From the NCBI GenBank assembly GCA_033807695.1, contig CM066308.1, positions 3,596,001 through 3,660,000 of the forward strand: 64,000 bases of DNA, in the 5' to 3' direction. A model generated the notes under the pieces. The model was not told the DNA's origin, did no database searches, and saw only the letters and a list, made by a program, of their open reading frames with translations. Each line of letters begins with the position of its first letter. Position 1 is the first letter of the stretch. A program made the position numbers and the translations under genes. Shown here piece after piece: positions 10,789 through 20,443 of the stretch. The stretch comes from Daedaleopsis sinensis. Its lineage: Eukaryota; Basidiomycota; Agaricomycetes; Polyporales; Polyporaceae.

Positions 10789-13688
10789 GTATCAGAAAGG
10801 GGTAGCGATTTCCTTCAGACTTAGAGAGTATTCTTGAACGAGACCTGGAGTGCCAGAAAGGAGGATGTGGCGGAGGCGGACTCGGAGGATGTGTGCGGAG
10901 GATGAGATGTCGGCGCTTCGGACCTGGACGCGATTTGCTGTGTTCTGATCGGGCAATCAACAGCCGTATGCCCATATTAGGCAGGCTGCACAGGTTTTGT
11001 CTAATACGTTGCAAGTTGTTTACCCAACCACTGCGATGATACTGCTCTCATATATGTATCGATACGGCTGTGAGTATATTTCCTTAGCTGCAAGTTCGTA
11101 GACTTACAGACGGCGAAAAGCCACATCAATGTCCGGGGGAATTGCATGGGTGCCGGGAACTCGCGAGCCCGGGACTCGCGAAGTCGCGAAGTCGGAGATT
11201 GCCGCGCTGCGAGTTTCCGAACTTGATCAGAGCGCTTCCATGACCGGGTCGTGGTCTTGTTCAACTTGAGCTTATCCTTCTCCCACCGTCTCCCTCCCTC
11301 CAAGCCCCTCGCCTCGTCAGCTAGGCTCTCTATTCGACGTATACGACGCTTACCATCGCCGTGGCCCAAGTACCTCCTTGCACTATGCTTCAACGACTTC
11401 CGTCTGGTCTTTCCCGTGTGTTGAAGATCGCTGTGTCGCCAAAGATGTGCTTATTCAAGACCAACCATCTCTTTGGGACATATACGAGGTTTCAACATGG
11501 CCACTTCAACGACCGCGCTCTCAGTTTTTGATCGCTGCCAAGCCGCGCAATCACAGGGTGCGAAGCCTTGGTTAAACCACGCTTTCTATCTTCTACTCTC
11601 GCCGATCCGGACACGCCGCTCTCAACTTATACCCTGTCTAGAGGACCATAGATGTGACAAGAGCGATCCGAGGTAAGTTATCCTCGGCGTGGTATACCCG
11701 CTGCAGCCCTTCGCATATCCCAGTCATCTGTGGAGACCATGATTGGGCGGTTGTATAACGCCGGCGACAGCGTGTGGAACAGGATGATATTCGGACGATA
11801 TCATATATCCTACTACATATACGCTATACTATGCGATCATCCTTGCGTGAAAAGAGGATAGGTATGTGGCTACGCTGGGCAATCTTTGAACACGGATGCA
11901 TGCTGAACGATTCTAGATTTACTCCCCAGCCGCGTGCCAAACACATGTCGTTTCATACATGCATATCATCGAGGCCATGTTGCCTCCGCCTCGACCCAAT
12001 GATCAATCGGATTGTCCTAATCTCTCTGTAGCCATCAGGCTGCCTCCGTTTCGTGAATGAGGTCAGCCTACTACCGAATTTCAGTTTGGGAGATCTCATG
12101 TCACGCCCCGGGATGTGTCCATGATGGAACACACGGCAGGCAGCCCCCCATTTTCTGCGAAAGAAAAGGCGCTTCTCGTAGTCACCTTTTCTCTCGAGAA
12201 CGGCCTTTTAGACGGCTGTTTGCCATTCTAAGTCACGTGTAAGAGAACATGTAACTACATCTCGCACCTTTTCACTGACTTTTCTTTGGCAGAAATGTCG
12301 GGATTGCCTGCCGTGACACGCACCGACCATACGGTTTTCTATTCGTGACCGCCAAGACCGCGTGGCCGTCGCCTGGTCTAGTCGCCTCAACCTCCGCAGC
12401 AGGCGTCCCGCCGACAACGGACACGACATCATATCCTCCTTAACCTCATTTGCTGTAGGCGTTCGTGTAAAATGATACCTGCACTGCTTGTTAATCCCCC
12501 TATACTGTCGACTGGTCATTATACCTCTGGCTGAGCCAGGTACGTCAGCTGTTGCTCCTATGCTTGATGTTGTCTCTGAATCATTCCCATCTCCTCGCCA
12601 CACGCAGAAGCTTATACGCCACGGGTGGCCCACTCCCTTGTCCTTTTGCGCGCCATGTTTCTACCGACTCGCTCGGTCTGGGCTCCAAGCATGACTTTGT
12701 CATACGTCCTTGTGAAGTCAGGAGTAGGAGGTTTGGAAGACCAATAACCGACTTTGTGTCAGGTACTTCACCAAGGAAGTCGAACCCCAAGAATGTTGTC
12801 GCGACTAAGAGTTTATCGCAGCCTTAAACTGTCCGGCGCCGCCACACGTCCGTAGGTGCCGTCCACCGATCAAGGGCTTTGACTCCAGCAAGTCATCACC
12901 TTACTCACCGCGGGGCTGCATATCCAACTGGTGGCATGGCAGTTATGTTCAGACAGTTATCTCTTGGTCGTGACATGTGGGTGTCGCTCCAAAATTCGGT
13001 GGTAGAGCGGCGCCCAGGTCCTGGATGAATAGGTAAGTACACCAGTTCATCCACTTAGAGTGCGCCTACTCAAGTCAATATCATATTCAGGCAGAAAACT
13101 TTCCCCTGTTTTACTCCGGCACCGACAGCTTACAACGCGGTCCTCCGAAGCCACGCCCCTCGTTCCTGGGAGATAAGCGCCGGGTAGGTGATCGCGTGAT
13201 TAGATAACTTCCTTTTATAGATTATGAGGCGATGACGCCGTGCTCATTGGGCGCGCCGGGCTCACCAGCGTTGTTGCGCTCGCTGTGCACGTTGCCTGCA
13301 CGACTTGTCCGTGGCGACCCAGGCTGTTCAGGTCACCTTCTTGGTCGTTCCGCGCAACACGCCCGGAGTCCCATGGCCATCCCCGAGGTTCCACCACCTC
13401 CCGCTCGGAGCCCACGCACATCACGTCCGGTAGTACACCCGTCCATCCCGATCCGTCCTCGGACGTCAAAACGCAATCGACAATACGGCCGATGGCAAAT
13501 TTCCAGGGTACCTTGCACGGCCAATTCCACCGGCGTTACTCTTGCGGTCTCGACCTGTCACCACATTTGGCTTGTTGTCTTTGGCTTGGCGGCGTACTGT
13601 ACCCACCGGCCCTGGCACTGGCAGGAGACGACGCAAAAGATGAAGTAATGCACGCATTTCCAGGGCGGCGTCCCCATGCGCGCTCTGG
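10789..13688. other. Gene-poor region of 2.9 kb
   Basis: Between two divergent genes. Open frames exist (minus 11001-11393, Lys/Arg-rich; plus from 11497), but none carries a recognisable motif or a good splice partner. The promoters of bzz1 and the downstream secreted-protein gene should lie at its two ends. Short unrecognised genes or lncRNA are possible. Confidence 0.35.
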
Positions 13689-13696
13689 TATAAAAG
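13689..13696 (+). promoter_or_regulatory. TATA box of the secreted barrel-protein gene
   Basis: TATAAAAG lies 124 nt before the ATG at 13820. A pyrimidine-rich stretch follows, typical of a strong fungal promoter for an abundant small secreted protein. Assignment is by position and sequence only. Confidence 0.55.
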
Positions 13697-13819
13697 ACCG
13701 TCGCCCAACCGCCCCGGTGTCCTCCACGGGTCTTACTCGCTCTCGTACTCCTCCCCAGCCACCCACATCCCGCACCTGCGCACCCTCCTCGCCACACTTC
13801 GCTCCACACCATTTCCACC

Positions 13820-14476
13820 ATGTCGCCATTCACCCTCCTCATCATCGCCTTCGCACTTGTGTGCAGCGTCCTCGCTGCTCCTGCCGTGGACCTCGAGAAG
13901 CGTATCACGCACTCTGGTCGTGTAAGTCCTCCTGGCGTCCTTTGTTCTTCATCTCCGCGCTTCTTGTACTCATACGGAACATCTTCACAGGGCACATGGT
14001 TCAACGTCGGCCTCGGCGCGTGTGGAAAGCACAACGTCGACAGCGACAAGATTGTGGCCATTTCCTCCAACATCTATGGCTCTGGTGGCAACTGTGATCA
14101 GGTCAGTGAGCCCTTCCCTCGCTTACATACTGTCTTGTCTCTGCCATTGTTCCGTCATCGCGCGGCATAGCAACTGTCAGACACCTAGCAGCACTTTACT
14201 AACGTTTCCTGTTGGTTTCTAGTGGATGCTCATCACCAACACCGCCAACGGAAAGAAGGCGTACGGCAAGGTCCGCGACGAGTGCCCTGGCTGCGGCTCT
14301 GGCGACATTGGTCAGTACCTCTGCCCTTCATGCCTCTACTGGGGACAGTATGGCTGACGTCGCTGCCTGCCATCTGTACAGACATGAGCCCGTCGCTCTT
14401 CAAGGAGCTCGGCTCGCTCGACACCGGCGTGCTGAAGGTCTCCTGGCACTACATGAACAAGAGCTTCTCGCCTTGA
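13820..14476 (+). CDS. Small secreted double-psi beta-barrel (RlpA/expansin-like) protein
   Basis: Four exons: 13820-13921, 13991-14101, 14223-14310 and 14382-14476; 131 residues. A signal peptide covers about residues 1-20 (hydrophobic LLIIAFALVCSVLAA). A dibasic KR follows LE at residues 27-28 and could be a Kex2-type site. The mature part has the fold's landmarks: GTWFNVGLGACG, the central ITNTANGKKAYGKVRDECPGCG, and the closing DMSPSLFKELGSLDTGVLKVSWHYM. Relatives are annotated as riboflavin-aldehyde-forming-enzyme-like or expansin-like, and are induced in fruiting bodies or on plant material; enzyme activity is not established. It is an extracellular protein by inference. A TATA box precedes it. 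Confidence 0.9.
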
Positions 14477-14618
14477 AGGCCTTGCTCCCGCCCGCGCGCA
14501 CAGGCATGCGCCGCTCCCTCGTCCCCTAGAAGCCCGCACAGGGCTATTTATTCTGTCGCCGCTGCATCTCACATCTCGTCAAGTCCGGGTTTCCCATCTA
14601 TCTCGCTTTCGCCATCGT

Positions 14619-14638
14619 TCTCTCTCTCTCTCTCTCTC
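14619..14638. repeat. (TC)10 microsatellite
   Basis: Ten uninterrupted TC units in the 3' flank of the barrel-protein gene. It could be a pyrimidine tract in the 3' UTR. Confidence 0.9.
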
Positions 14639-15998
14639 CTACTCTTGGGGGTCCTGCCATCCGCGGATATGGCAGGCCACATCGAGTCGCGCTCCGGAGC
14701 GTGACGGTACCGGTTACGTTTATTTGACTGCTTGTTCACATCCCGCGGGTACTCTCCAGAAGAGCCCGCACTGGCGCGAGCCGACGCATCCGTCTTCTTT
14801 ATGCTTATGCCTCTATGCGCTCTCGTCATCCTTTACGCTCCACGCATCACGCTCCACGCCTCACGCCCTCACGCTTTCACTTTCACTTTCGGGCACCCAC
14901 ACATCGTCCTTCTCACGTTCCATTCCCCACGCGCGTCCGAGTCCGGCCATAGAAGAAACTGTAGAGCAGTGTAGTACACACCACACCAACTGTAGAACTG
15001 GTCCTGTAGCACTAGTGTATCTCGCCCCGGGTCGCCGCCTCGCGTACGCGGTCCACCCGTTATACATAAACTTACTCGTAGAATCGCAACCGTATTGTTG
15101 TCGTCGCTGCCCCCATCGCGTGCAGTTGGCGTGTCGGACAGTCTTCGCAGCTCCCATACTAACCGAATTCGCCGCTGCGCACTGTGCGCTTCCGTGTAAT
15201 ATGTCAACGCGGTCATTTTTACGTTCATTGAAGCAGGCCACAGGGCATCCCTGCAACTTTGGTTGACAGCCTCGCGATATATTCGCCCGGGGAGGTAAGC
15301 TTTGTGAGTGGTACCGCCGGTGGGGTTGGTCATGGGACTCCCACTTGAAAGCTTGGGGAGGGCGAATATTCGTTCTGCGCGGTGCCAATCAAGGTTATTG
15401 AATTGAACGCATGATCGATCACGGACATAATGAGTGTAGTGCGTATGTGCGTGCGTACTACGTGACCGAGCTCCGTGGCCACTAGCCGCAGTGTCGACAG
15501 AAGCTTCCCGTGTAAATACCATACTCTCGATTCCGTGACCTGTGCAGTTGAACACACCACATCGGGCAGTGATGTTAACGCCGGAGTGTACTCATCGAGA
15601 CATCACAGACTGAGACATGCACAATGCTGGAAGGAGTAATAAGTACCTAAGTCCGCACTGTAACTGATTCACCTACTATACAAGCTACAGAATGTTGACC
15701 CGGATTCCGCAGTACTGGTTCCGCGAAGCATGTGTGTCGCGAGGCACGCGCACGCGGTGCTGCGACCGTGAGCGTCGCGCCCTGTTAATAGGGTCCGTAC
15801 AGTTGAAGTAGATATTCCTGCCCTGCAGCCTGCAGCTGATGGCTGGACTCAGAGGAGGGCCTGGGTTCGGAGCGGAGCACACGCTCCCCGGGGCCTTTAT
15901 TAATTGTCGTAAAGGCACGACAGCATGCACCGAAAGCACTGCATTCAGACAGGAGGCTCGCTATAGCTGCTACAGGGACAGCAAGCGTAAGCGCATCA

Positions 15999-16000
<2 letters not shown>

Positions 16001-16032
<32 letters not shown>
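16001..16032. repeat. (ACGC)8 microsatellite
   Basis: Eight perfect tetranucleotide units in a non-coding stretch. The alternating purine/pyrimidine pattern could adopt Z-DNA. Confidence 0.9.
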
Positions 16033-16033
<1 letters not shown>

Positions 16034-16631
16034 TGCCTGACACTTGTCCTGGAGACTGAGCAGTGCATACCAGAATTGAGCGCGGTGAGAACAAAGGTGA
16101 GAACAAAGGAGCATACAGTAGTATTTGGTGAAAGTGCGGTATGGATACAGCGTGGAGAGGGATGGATACAGGCACCCGAACGTGGTTCATCGTGAGCCGT
16201 GAGGCCTTCAGGTCGTGAGGGTCATTTCCGGGTCGTCATCGTCAAGGGGCATGGGGAGATCGTGAGCGTGGGCATCGCGGGGAGTCCGCAGAGAACAAAG
16301 GACACAGCACCCGCGTAGAGCGGCATCGGCGAGTCGCGACTCTACACTAGGATGAGCACGCGTCCAACGTGGAGAGCGAGCGCTTTGTGCACAGCGGCGA
16401 CCGCGGCCCGCCGCTGACAAGCAGGCTGTGTGTGCGCAGTAGTTCTCAGCCTGGGTAGATGTCGCGAGTATCAATGGCATTCCCAAAGGCCGCCATCTCG
16501 AGTCGAGTCAAGAAGCCCAGTCCGCGCGCGCTCCGGGCGTATACATACATCGAGGGTGTCGGTGATGATTGGGCCGGCGACTCGGAGGCTCGCAGACGCG
16601 GTGGTGTCGGCGTCGCGCAAGCCCGCGCGCG

Positions 16632-17160
16632 TCAGGCGGTAAGGCAGACGAGCAGCCAAACGATCGCGGACACGAAGCTCGCGAGCTCCCAGAGCGCGTA
16701 CGAGTCGTACACCGCGCCGAAGACCGAGCGCGGGCTCCCCGAGCTCGGTGCGTCGAGCGTGTCGCCCGGGTCTGGGTGTGCCGAGGAGTGGGCTGAGGGA
16801 TGTTCCGTGCCCGCGTAAGCCGGCTGGGAGGTCGATGAGCGCCGCCCCATGCGACTGCGGCTCGGGCTTGAGTGAGTCACTGGTCGTGGCAGGCGTGGGT
16901 GCGTCGCCGGCGCGGACGTGAGCGCGGACGCACACGAGGATATAGACGTCAACGGGCAGACGGCGCAGTCGTGCTCGCGTCCGCAGTCGTCACGCCGGAC
17001 ATCGAGCGAAGACCCGGGTGCGCTCGGAGATGGGGCGAAGTCGTCAAGGTACATGTCAATGTCGTGCGTCATCGCTGAGCAGCCGGCGGGATGGAGGTCG
17101 TCCTCGGGAAGAAGCGCTTCCCATGCTTCTAGGTGCTTGAGAAGCGGGTCACAGTACTGG
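16632..17160 (-). CDS. Probable membrane-anchored protein, model incomplete
   Basis: A frame open from beyond 17160 to a stop at 16632 has coding-like GC-rich codons. It includes DPLLKHLEAWEALLPEDDLHP, then an acidic Met/Asp segment, a Ser/Pro-rich linker, and a final ALWELASFVSAIVWLLVCL helix that would act as a C-terminal membrane anchor. Another minus frame between 16935 and 16800 also looks coding-like (VYILVCVRAHV), so one or more introns probably switch frame and my boundaries are rough. I do not recognise the family. The upstream 57-codon frame at 17322-17149 may be its first exon. Confidence 0.35.
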
Positions 17161-17322
17161 TAGGCCGATAGCAGCGATGGCAGCGATGGCAGCGATGGCG
17201 AGAAAAGCCCAACGCAACGGAGACTGTCCGCCTGGCTGCCGGTACCCGATGTAGGGCGGGCAGTCCTGCGTGCGACGTTTGCGGTGGTATTGACGTGATG
17301 TCCTAGCCTGCGCGCGTAGCAT
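17149..17322 (-). CDS. 57-residue frame with repeat-encoded transmembrane helix
   Basis: ATG at 17322, stop at 17149. The first 30 residues are basic (QARTSRQYHRKRRTQD), then a Pro/Gly turn (PPYIGYRQPGG), then a C-terminal hydrophobic helix in which Ala-Ile-Ala is repeated. The helix is encoded by a 9-bp tandem repeat. It could be a separate tail-anchored microprotein or the first exon of the gene ending at 16632. No family recognised. Confidence 0.3.
   Translation of the reverse strand: MLRAQARTSRQYHRKRRTQDCPPYIGYRQPGGQSPLRWAFLAIAAIAAIAAIGLPVL
17171..17197. repeat. 9-bp minisatellite, three copies
   Basis: Three exact copies of GCAGCGATG, read on the minus strand as Ala-Ile-Ala units in one frame and as Ser-Leu-Pro in another. 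Copy-number change would lengthen either reading by whole triplets. Confidence 0.85.
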
Positions 17323-17618
17323 TCAATAAATCCGGATTGGAGCGAGACGACCCCAGAAAACCAGAGCGCGCTGGAAGACTCACCGCAAGCAGGAGTTATG
17401 ATTTATTAACTCGCATGCACCCGGGGAGGCGCGGGAGGGTGTGAGTAGTAGTCCCTGGGCACAGGCGGCCCAGAGGATGAAAGCGCGGGGTGTTGAGAAG
17501 GCAGGACGAGTCATGAACAGCGGACAGCGGGCATAGGGATGTTCCCTATGCGAGTGTGGTATGGGTATGTCTGTAGGTTCAAGTTGCGACGAGATGGAGG
17601 GTGGGCGGTCGACACGAC

Positions 17619-18270
17619 CTAGCCAATATATCTTCCATTGCCACTCGCCGTGGCCGTTGTAGCCGGTTCATCATGGAACTTGGCCACTGCACTGGTGGCC
17701 GTCTTCGATCCTGAAACGAAGTCTAGAGCGCGGGGTGGAGGGCAGTTTGCAGGATGCCGATGCGTAGCGGGGCCAATGATGCAGAGTAGAGCCCACAGCC
17801 CCTGTTGGGATGTGTAAACATGCGAGCAGCTGACTTACTTACCGCGCGGCATTGTCCAGCGTCATGGTCATCGTGGAGGCCACCGTCTATCTCACGTAAC
17901 ACGTCCTTCAGGCGAACAGGGTTGAAGTGTATGTCGAATACGCGTTTGTTACACGGGCGAATTGATAAGCCGAGCTCCTGATATGCAAAGCCGTCGTCGC
18001 CGAGAGTGAACGCCTTTGGGCCAGTTGACAAGAAGGTCAAAAGCTGGGCACGGATTATGAAGAGCTTGAAGCGCCTCAGTTATCCAGCCAAGATGACAGT
18101 GAAAGTCGACTCACATTCCCAGCAGTTTCTGTCAACTCTATAGTAGAAGTTCGGGGTTGAAGATAAGTTAGACGATGCCAACCTCGCCGTACGAGATGAC
18201 GGTGATGAGCTATCTGAGGCCATGCTGCCTCTTTTACTTGGGTCGACGTGTAAGAGATCTCGCCGAACAT
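17619..18270 (-). CDS. Unassigned protein, three-exon model
   Basis: Exons 18270-18115, 18064-17843 and 17801-17619 join in phase to give 186 residues. The first two exons read protein-like (GEISYTSTQVKEAAWPQIAH, KAFTLGDDGFAYQELGLSI, RVFDIHFNPVRLKDVLREID). The third is Ala/Thr-rich and less convincing. The 50-nt intron between exons 1 and 2 has good splice ends; the second is only 41 nt. The frame before the chosen ATG is open for a few more codons and an upstream exon is possible. I do not recognise the family. A truncated or decaying gene is an alternative. Confidence 0.35.
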
Positions 18271-18788
18271 CACATCCGTGGATGCGAGCTTAGCAGATGC
18301 ACGATGCCGGTAGCCTCAGTAAGACAAAATCAACATGGATGAGAGAAACGAGGAATCGTTAGAGCGCCGCGGCTCCGGAGAAGCGTGGGACTGGACGTCG
18401 GCGCACGTTGGCGCCTGCCCGCCCTATTACCCGATTGAGATGAATGCGCCATGTATTGTTGATCCGAATTTCAATCACGTTGGAACCTAACCTCCACTCC
18501 CGGCTCCGCGAGAGCACTCCATCATCGATGACACGGTGCGGCGCGAGGGCGTCGGTGCACCTCCGCCCCACTTGGCCTTGTCGCGGGGGAGTGGTAGACC
18601 CACATTAATGGGCCCACACACAACGTGTGGAAACACCGTGACAGCGTCTGCGCTGACATCATACTTCTGAGGGACGCCCGTTCCTGAAGTTGCGTTGCTT
18701 GTTGTCGTTGACTTAAGAACACATCATTCCCCTACACAACCCCAGGCACCTCTACGAGTACTCGTCCTAACATCCACTATCTCTGTCA
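18271..18788. other. Divergent intergenic region
   Basis: Between the unassigned minus-strand gene and the mannitol-1-phosphate dehydrogenase gene. It should contain the promoter of the latter. No gene seen. Confidence 0.4.
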
Positions 18789-18849
18789 GTAAGTTGGCTC
18801 TGAATCGGCCAATCATCCTAAGCTAATCAAGTCCGCTGCTCGCTTTCAG
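18789..18849 (+). other. Probable 5'-UTR intron of the mannitol-1-phosphate dehydrogenase gene
   Basis: GTAAGT donor at 18789, a CTAAT-type branch sequence and a GCTTTCAG acceptor ending at 18849, 61 nt in all and seven bases before the ATG. Size and signals match the coding introns in the window. Confidence 0.6.
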
Positions 18850-18856
18850 TATTATC

Positions 18857-20059
18857 ATGCACCAATTAGAACGCAAAGCCATCCATTTCGGAGCAGGCAA
18901 CATTGGACGTGGCTTCATAGGCCCGCTCCTTGTCGAGTCTGGCTACCACGTCATCTTCGCTGATGTCAACAAGGAGATCATCCAAATGCTCAACAAGCAA
19001 GACTCGTACGACGTCGTCATCCTCGACGAGGACGATGAGTACCGCAACTCTATATCAGACGTCTCTGGGGTGGACTCCGCCTCCCCCGACATCATACACG
19101 AATTTGCCGACCCCGCTTTGGACCTCGTAACAACCGCCGTCGGGCCTAGCATCCTTGAAAAGATTGCGGTGACGATCGCCGAGGGTCTCAGCGCACGCCG
19201 GAAGGCAGACGCAGGGTCGATGAACATCATTGCATGCGAGAACATGATCCACCAGACTACTTTCCTCCGGAATCACGTCTTCGACAGCCTCGCGGACGAA
19301 GACAAGGCCTGGGTCGAGGAGCACGTGGGCTTCGCCAACTGCTCCGTCGACCGCATCGTCCCGCCCTATAACCCCACCGGCAGCGACACCCCGCTCGATG
19401 TCGGCGTCGAAGGCTTCTACGAGTGGGTCGTCGACAGCAGTGCCCTCCACCGCACGCGGCCCGCCGTCGACCTCAAGGGCGTGAAGCTCACGACCGAGCT
19501 CGACGCGTACATCGAGCGCAAGCTCTTCACGCTCAACTGCGGGCACGCGATCATCGCCTACCTCGGCTTCCTCAAGCAGCACAAGACGATCGACGCCGCC
19601 GTGCGCGACCCCGAGATCCGCGAGACGGTGCACGCCGCGCTCTGGAACGAGGCCGGCGCGGCGCTCATCCGCAAGCACCACTTCGACGAGGGCGAGTACA
19701 AGGCGTACGTCGAGAAGATCATGGATCGCTTCGAGAACCCGCGCCTCAAGGACGAGGTCGTGCGCGTTGGGCGCGAGCCGCTCCGGAAGCTCGCCAAGGG
19801 CGACCGCCTCCTGGGCCCGATGCACATGGCGCTCGAGTACGGGCTCCCGACGGACAACCTGGCCAAGGGCGCCGCCGCGGCGTTCATGTTCGACTACCCG
19901 GAGGACAAGCAGGCGGCGGATCTGCAGAAGCGGATTAAGGCACAGGGGATCGCGAAGGTCATTGCGGAGGGGACGGGCTTCGCTGAGGGCACCAAAGACC
20001 ACGAGAAGATCCTCACCGCGTACCAGGACTTGCGCCGTACCTACCAGCGGCCGAACTGA
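18857..20059 (+). CDS. mpdH: Mannitol-1-phosphate 5-dehydrogenase
   Basis: Intronless frame of 400 residues. The enzyme interconverts fructose-6-phosphate and mannitol-1-phosphate with NAD(H) in the cytosol, the entry to fungal mannitol synthesis. The dinucleotide-binding motif HFGAGNIGRGFIGPLL is at residues 10-25. The polyol-dehydrogenase signature with its catalytic Lys, ERKLFTLNCGHAIIAYLG, lies near residues 220-237. Length fits the family (about 390). The start is the only ATG that places the Rossmann motif at the usual distance. A 61-nt intron probably lies just upstream in the 5' UTR. The second half is markedly GC-richer than the first. Confidence 0.95.
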   Translation: MHQLERKAIHFGAGNIGRGFIGPLLVESGYHVIFADVNKEIIQMLNKQDSYDVVILDEDDEYRNSISDVSGVDSASPDIIHEFADPALDLVTTAVGPSILEKIAVTIAEGLSARRKADAGSMNIIACENMIHQTTFLRNHVFDSLADEDKAWVEEHVGFANCSVDRIVPPYNPTGSDTPLDVGVEGFYEWVVDSSALHRTRPAVDLKGVKLTTELDAYIERKLFTLNCGHAIIAYLGFLKQHKTIDAAVRDPEIRETVHAALWNEAGAALIRKHHFDEGEYKAYVEKIMDRFENPRLKDEVVRVGREPLRKLAKGDRLLGPMHMALEYGLPTDNLAKGAAAAFMFDYPEDKQAADLQKRIKAQGIAKVIAEGTGFAEGTKDHEKILTAYQDLRRTYQRPN

Positions 20060-20443
20060 ACCATACAGGTGGGTTGTGCTTTGGTTTGCAACACTTCTTC
20101 TATGCTAAGCATTCTAGTCTCAGGCCTCAGCTGTACTCATCTAATAGACGGACCTCGTACGTCGGAATGCTACCCTTGAAAGAAATTTTGTTGTACTAGA
20201 TATGATATATCACCCCATGTACTGTACGATATCCGCACTGACTACTTCATCCTTGCGTCGAGCGACGCTAATGCTCAACCGATGTAATTGCTCTCTTCGC
20301 CGGTCGGGGTCATAGTAAGTATGCGTCACTAGTGTAGTAAGTACTTATGGTGAACTAAGGCGGTTAGCGCTCGGACGCCGATAAGGAGAGTGCGTGAGGG
20401 CGTCTATACTCTGAACGTTAACCGCCATCTTCAAACGTCGACC
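20060..20443. other. Intergenic region
   Basis: 3' flank of mpdH and 5' flank of the SAP-domain gene. Nothing else recognised. Confidence 0.4.

Larger units (their letters stand above)
14477..16631. other. Gene-poor region with simple repeats
   Basis: It begins with the 3' UTR of the barrel-protein gene and contains two microsatellites listed separately. Overlapping frames on both strands show no protein-like pattern. I see no gene here. Confidence 0.4.

Noticed and set aside
13240..14097. 285-codon plus frame before and across the barrel-protein gene
   Set aside because: It covers the TATA box and overlaps the verified exons in the wrong frame.
15996..16190. Frame encoding repeated Arg-Ala-Cys-Val units
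   Set aside because: A by-product of the ACGC microsatellite, not a gene.
19055..20002. 315-codon minus frame opposite mpdH
   Set aside because: Antisense shadow created by GC-rich codons of a clear enzyme gene.
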